50,116 nt of DNA from an uncultured Oscillospiraceae bacterium (GTDB lineage Bacteria; Bacillota; Clostridia; Oscillospirales; Acutalibacteraceae), in NCBI GenBank assembly GCA_910588415.1, contig CAJUPK010000002.1, positions 1 through 50,116 on the forward strand. The letters are read 5' to 3'. The notes under the pieces were generated by a model that did no database searches, was not told where the DNA came from, and saw only the letters and a list, made by a program, of their open reading frames with translations. Shown piece by piece: positions 49,191 through 50,116 of the stretch; position 1 is the first letter of the stretch, and every line of letters starts with the position of its first letter. Made by a program: the position numbers and the translations under genes.

Positions 49191-49510
49191 GCCGATTTCT
49201 CCTTTCTGCCAGTTCTGCTGGCACCGCACACACTACCACAAGACCTGCCGGAAGTCCATACCGCACCCGCAGAGTTATCAGAACAGACACATTTTGGGTT
49301 CGGAGCACCTTTATCCTTATTGCGAAGGTAGGATATGAGAACGCTTTTGGAAACGCGGTTCTCTCGCCCAACTTTCACTGCCGGAATTTCACCTTGCCTA
49401 ATCAATTTGTAGACGGTCTTGGTGCATACGCGCAAAATTTCAGCCACCTCAGAGGCGGTCAACGCCTCCGGGTAGCTGGACAGAGCTTTTTTGTATTCCA
49501 TTTTTGTCAT
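49187..49510 (-). CDS. excisionase-like HTH protein
   Basis: A 107-residue protein. Residues about 17-65 (LTASEVAEILRVCTKTVYKLIRQGEIPAVKVGRENRVSKSVLISYL) form a MerR/excisionase-type helix-turn-helix. The C-terminal 40 residues are low in structure and Cys/Gly-rich, with CVCSDN and SCGSVC. GGAGG lies seven bases before ATG. It overlaps the integrase start, so the two are co-translated, as xis-int pairs usually are. It probably controls excision direction. Confidence 0.85.
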   Translation of the reverse strand: MTKMEYKKALSSYPEALTASEVAEILRVCTKTVYKLIRQGEIPAVKVGRENRVSKSVLISYLRNKDKGAPNPKCVCSDNSAGAVWTSGRSCGSVCGASRTGRKEKSA

Positions 49511-49526
49511 TCACAAACCTCCATAC

Positions 49527-49700
49527 TCATTTGAATTTGTGGTCAAACTCATCATCATTTTCTTCAGCAATTTCAGAAATTGCACCCGCCGCAAGGCCGA
49601 GTAAGGCCCCCAGCGCCTCGCCATTCTCCTGAGCCTCAATGCGTTTGCGGCGCTCCTCGGGGTCTTCATTATCGTCACTCAGAGCAGCCAGCGTATACAT
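49527..49700 (-). CDS. small acidic protein of the island, unrecognised
   Basis: A 57-residue protein starting MYTLAALSDDNEDPEERRKR. It has an acidic/basic helix, then a small hydrophobic segment LGALLGLAAGAI, then an acidic tail. It overlaps the end of the upstream gene by 22 bases in another frame, and the ribosome site is weak. The longer frame to 50027 runs against the membrane protein gene and is not used. Possibly co-expressed with it. Confidence 0.5.
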   Translation of the reverse strand: MYTLAALSDDNEDPEERRKRIEAQENGEALGALLGLAAGAISEIAEENDDEFDHKFK

Positions 49701-50116
49701 AGCAGAGCGGACAGCGCTGCCCCCAGCGCCGAGGACAGTATCGACACCACGATGATGAGCGCCCAGGTTTTCCAGCTCCGTCGTTTCGCTGCCTTGGCGA
49801 TAGCCGTTTCCAACTGCGAGCCCTTTGCCAAGGAATCGTTCAAACTCTTTTCGAGACTCTTCCCAGCCTGTTGTGCGAGGTTCTCCATCTGCGCTGTTGA
49901 AGTCTTTATCTGTTTCACGAGCTGGTTGGAAATCATCTGCTCCTCGGCAATCTGCTGTTTCGCTAGCGAATACAGCTTCGGCTGGAAATTCACTGTGCTC
50001 TCCAGAAGATCCACCATCGTATCCCAATCTTTCTCCTGGATAGGCACCATTACCGGCATACTCGGGCCATTCATATTCTTTATAGCGCTTGCGTTTTTTG
50101 CGACTAACTCGTCCAT
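49679..50116 (-). CDS. coiled-coil protein with C-terminal membrane helix (may start beyond the window)
   Basis: At least 145 residues, read from an ATG exactly at the window edge; the true start may lie further upstream. Helical and coiled from about 20 to 115 (LAKQQIAEEQMISNQLVKQ...), then a basic KRRSW, then one hydrophobic helix (about 118-140) and a short end. Tail-anchored coiled-coil proteins of this kind are common in conjugative elements, but no family was recognised. It is upstream of the excisionase-like gene in the island. Confidence 0.6.
   Translation of the reverse strand: MDELVAKNASAIKNMNGPSMPVMVPIQEKDWDTMVDLLESTVNFQPKLYSLAKQQIAEEQMISNQLVKQIKTSTAQMENLAQQAGKSLEKSLNDSLAKGSQLETAIAKAAKRRSWKTWALIIVVSILSSALGAALSALLCIRWLL

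Noticed and set aside
49701..50027. Longer form of the small acidic island protein
   Set aside because: It overlaps the coiled-coil membrane protein in another frame and looks like a shadow before residue 110.

Overview
The window looks like chromosomal DNA of a GC-rich, probably spore-forming gut Clostridium relative (Oscillospirales/Ruminococcaceae type). The reasons are: a sigma-K gene with a pro-sequence, the order SRP RNA-dnaX-ybaB-recR as in Bacillus, a tryptophan T-box leader, clean AGGAGG ribosome sites with frequent GTG/TTG starts, sigma-A promoters with 17-bp spacers, and anaerobic ferredoxin-linked enzymes (IorAB). The species cannot be fixed from sequence alone.

Layout. 1-4660 (minus): one operon from a TTGCTA-17-TATAAT promoter, running membrane protein, leuC, acetyltransferase/pyrophosphatase fusion, DUF3788-DUF3795 fusion, tautomerase, cupin, leuD (cut by the window edge). 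The two isopropylmalate dehydratase subunits are thus split by four other genes. 4826-6850: TrpB2 under a tRNA-Trp T-box, with a 169-bp MITE-like element inserted exactly at its stop codon. 6856-15260 (minus): an aromatic keto-acid module (ACT-domain protein, phenylacetate-CoA ligase, IorA/IorB, Dabb protein, AMP-forming acyl-CoA ligase), plus a MazG-like protein, a nitroreductase and two tandem paralogous membrane proteins. 15450-19140 (plus): SRP RNA, dnaX, ybaB, recR, smpB. 19200-20450: PadR regulator and a tRNA-Gly/tRNA-Arg operon. 20500-25740: hemolysin III protein, then a heterodimeric ABC exporter whose two genes flank a GNAT acetyltransferase, behind a promoter and an internal terminator (attenuator-like). 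26018-31580 (minus): M28 peptidase, TagD, and a 1067-residue double GT-C glycosyltransferase. 31911-38930 (plus): beta-galactosidase, RNHCP protein, a basic coiled-coil protein, asparaginase, sigma-K. 39010-42042 (minus): DUF1861, YwlE-like phosphatase, RimI, TsaD. 42492-44383: DUF4317 and a convergent coiled-coil protein. 44712-50116: tRNA-Ser(CGA) followed by a lower-GC mobile island with a GmrSD-type restriction protein, HTH proteins, a tyrosine integrase and an excisionase-like protein; it runs off the window.

How the parts work together. IorAB would oxidise aryl-pyruvates to aryl-acetyl-CoA with reduced ferredoxin; the CoA ligases could interconvert the CoA esters and acids. TrpB2, regulated by charged tRNA-Trp, would make tryptophan from serine and indole. 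The exporter cassette and the restriction gene are the two accessory defence-like units. The most unusual items are the exporter/acetyltransferase cassette with its leader terminator, the split leu operon, the MITE at the trpB2 stop codon, the fused double glycosyltransferase, and the tRNA-Ser-linked island. No CRISPR array was seen.
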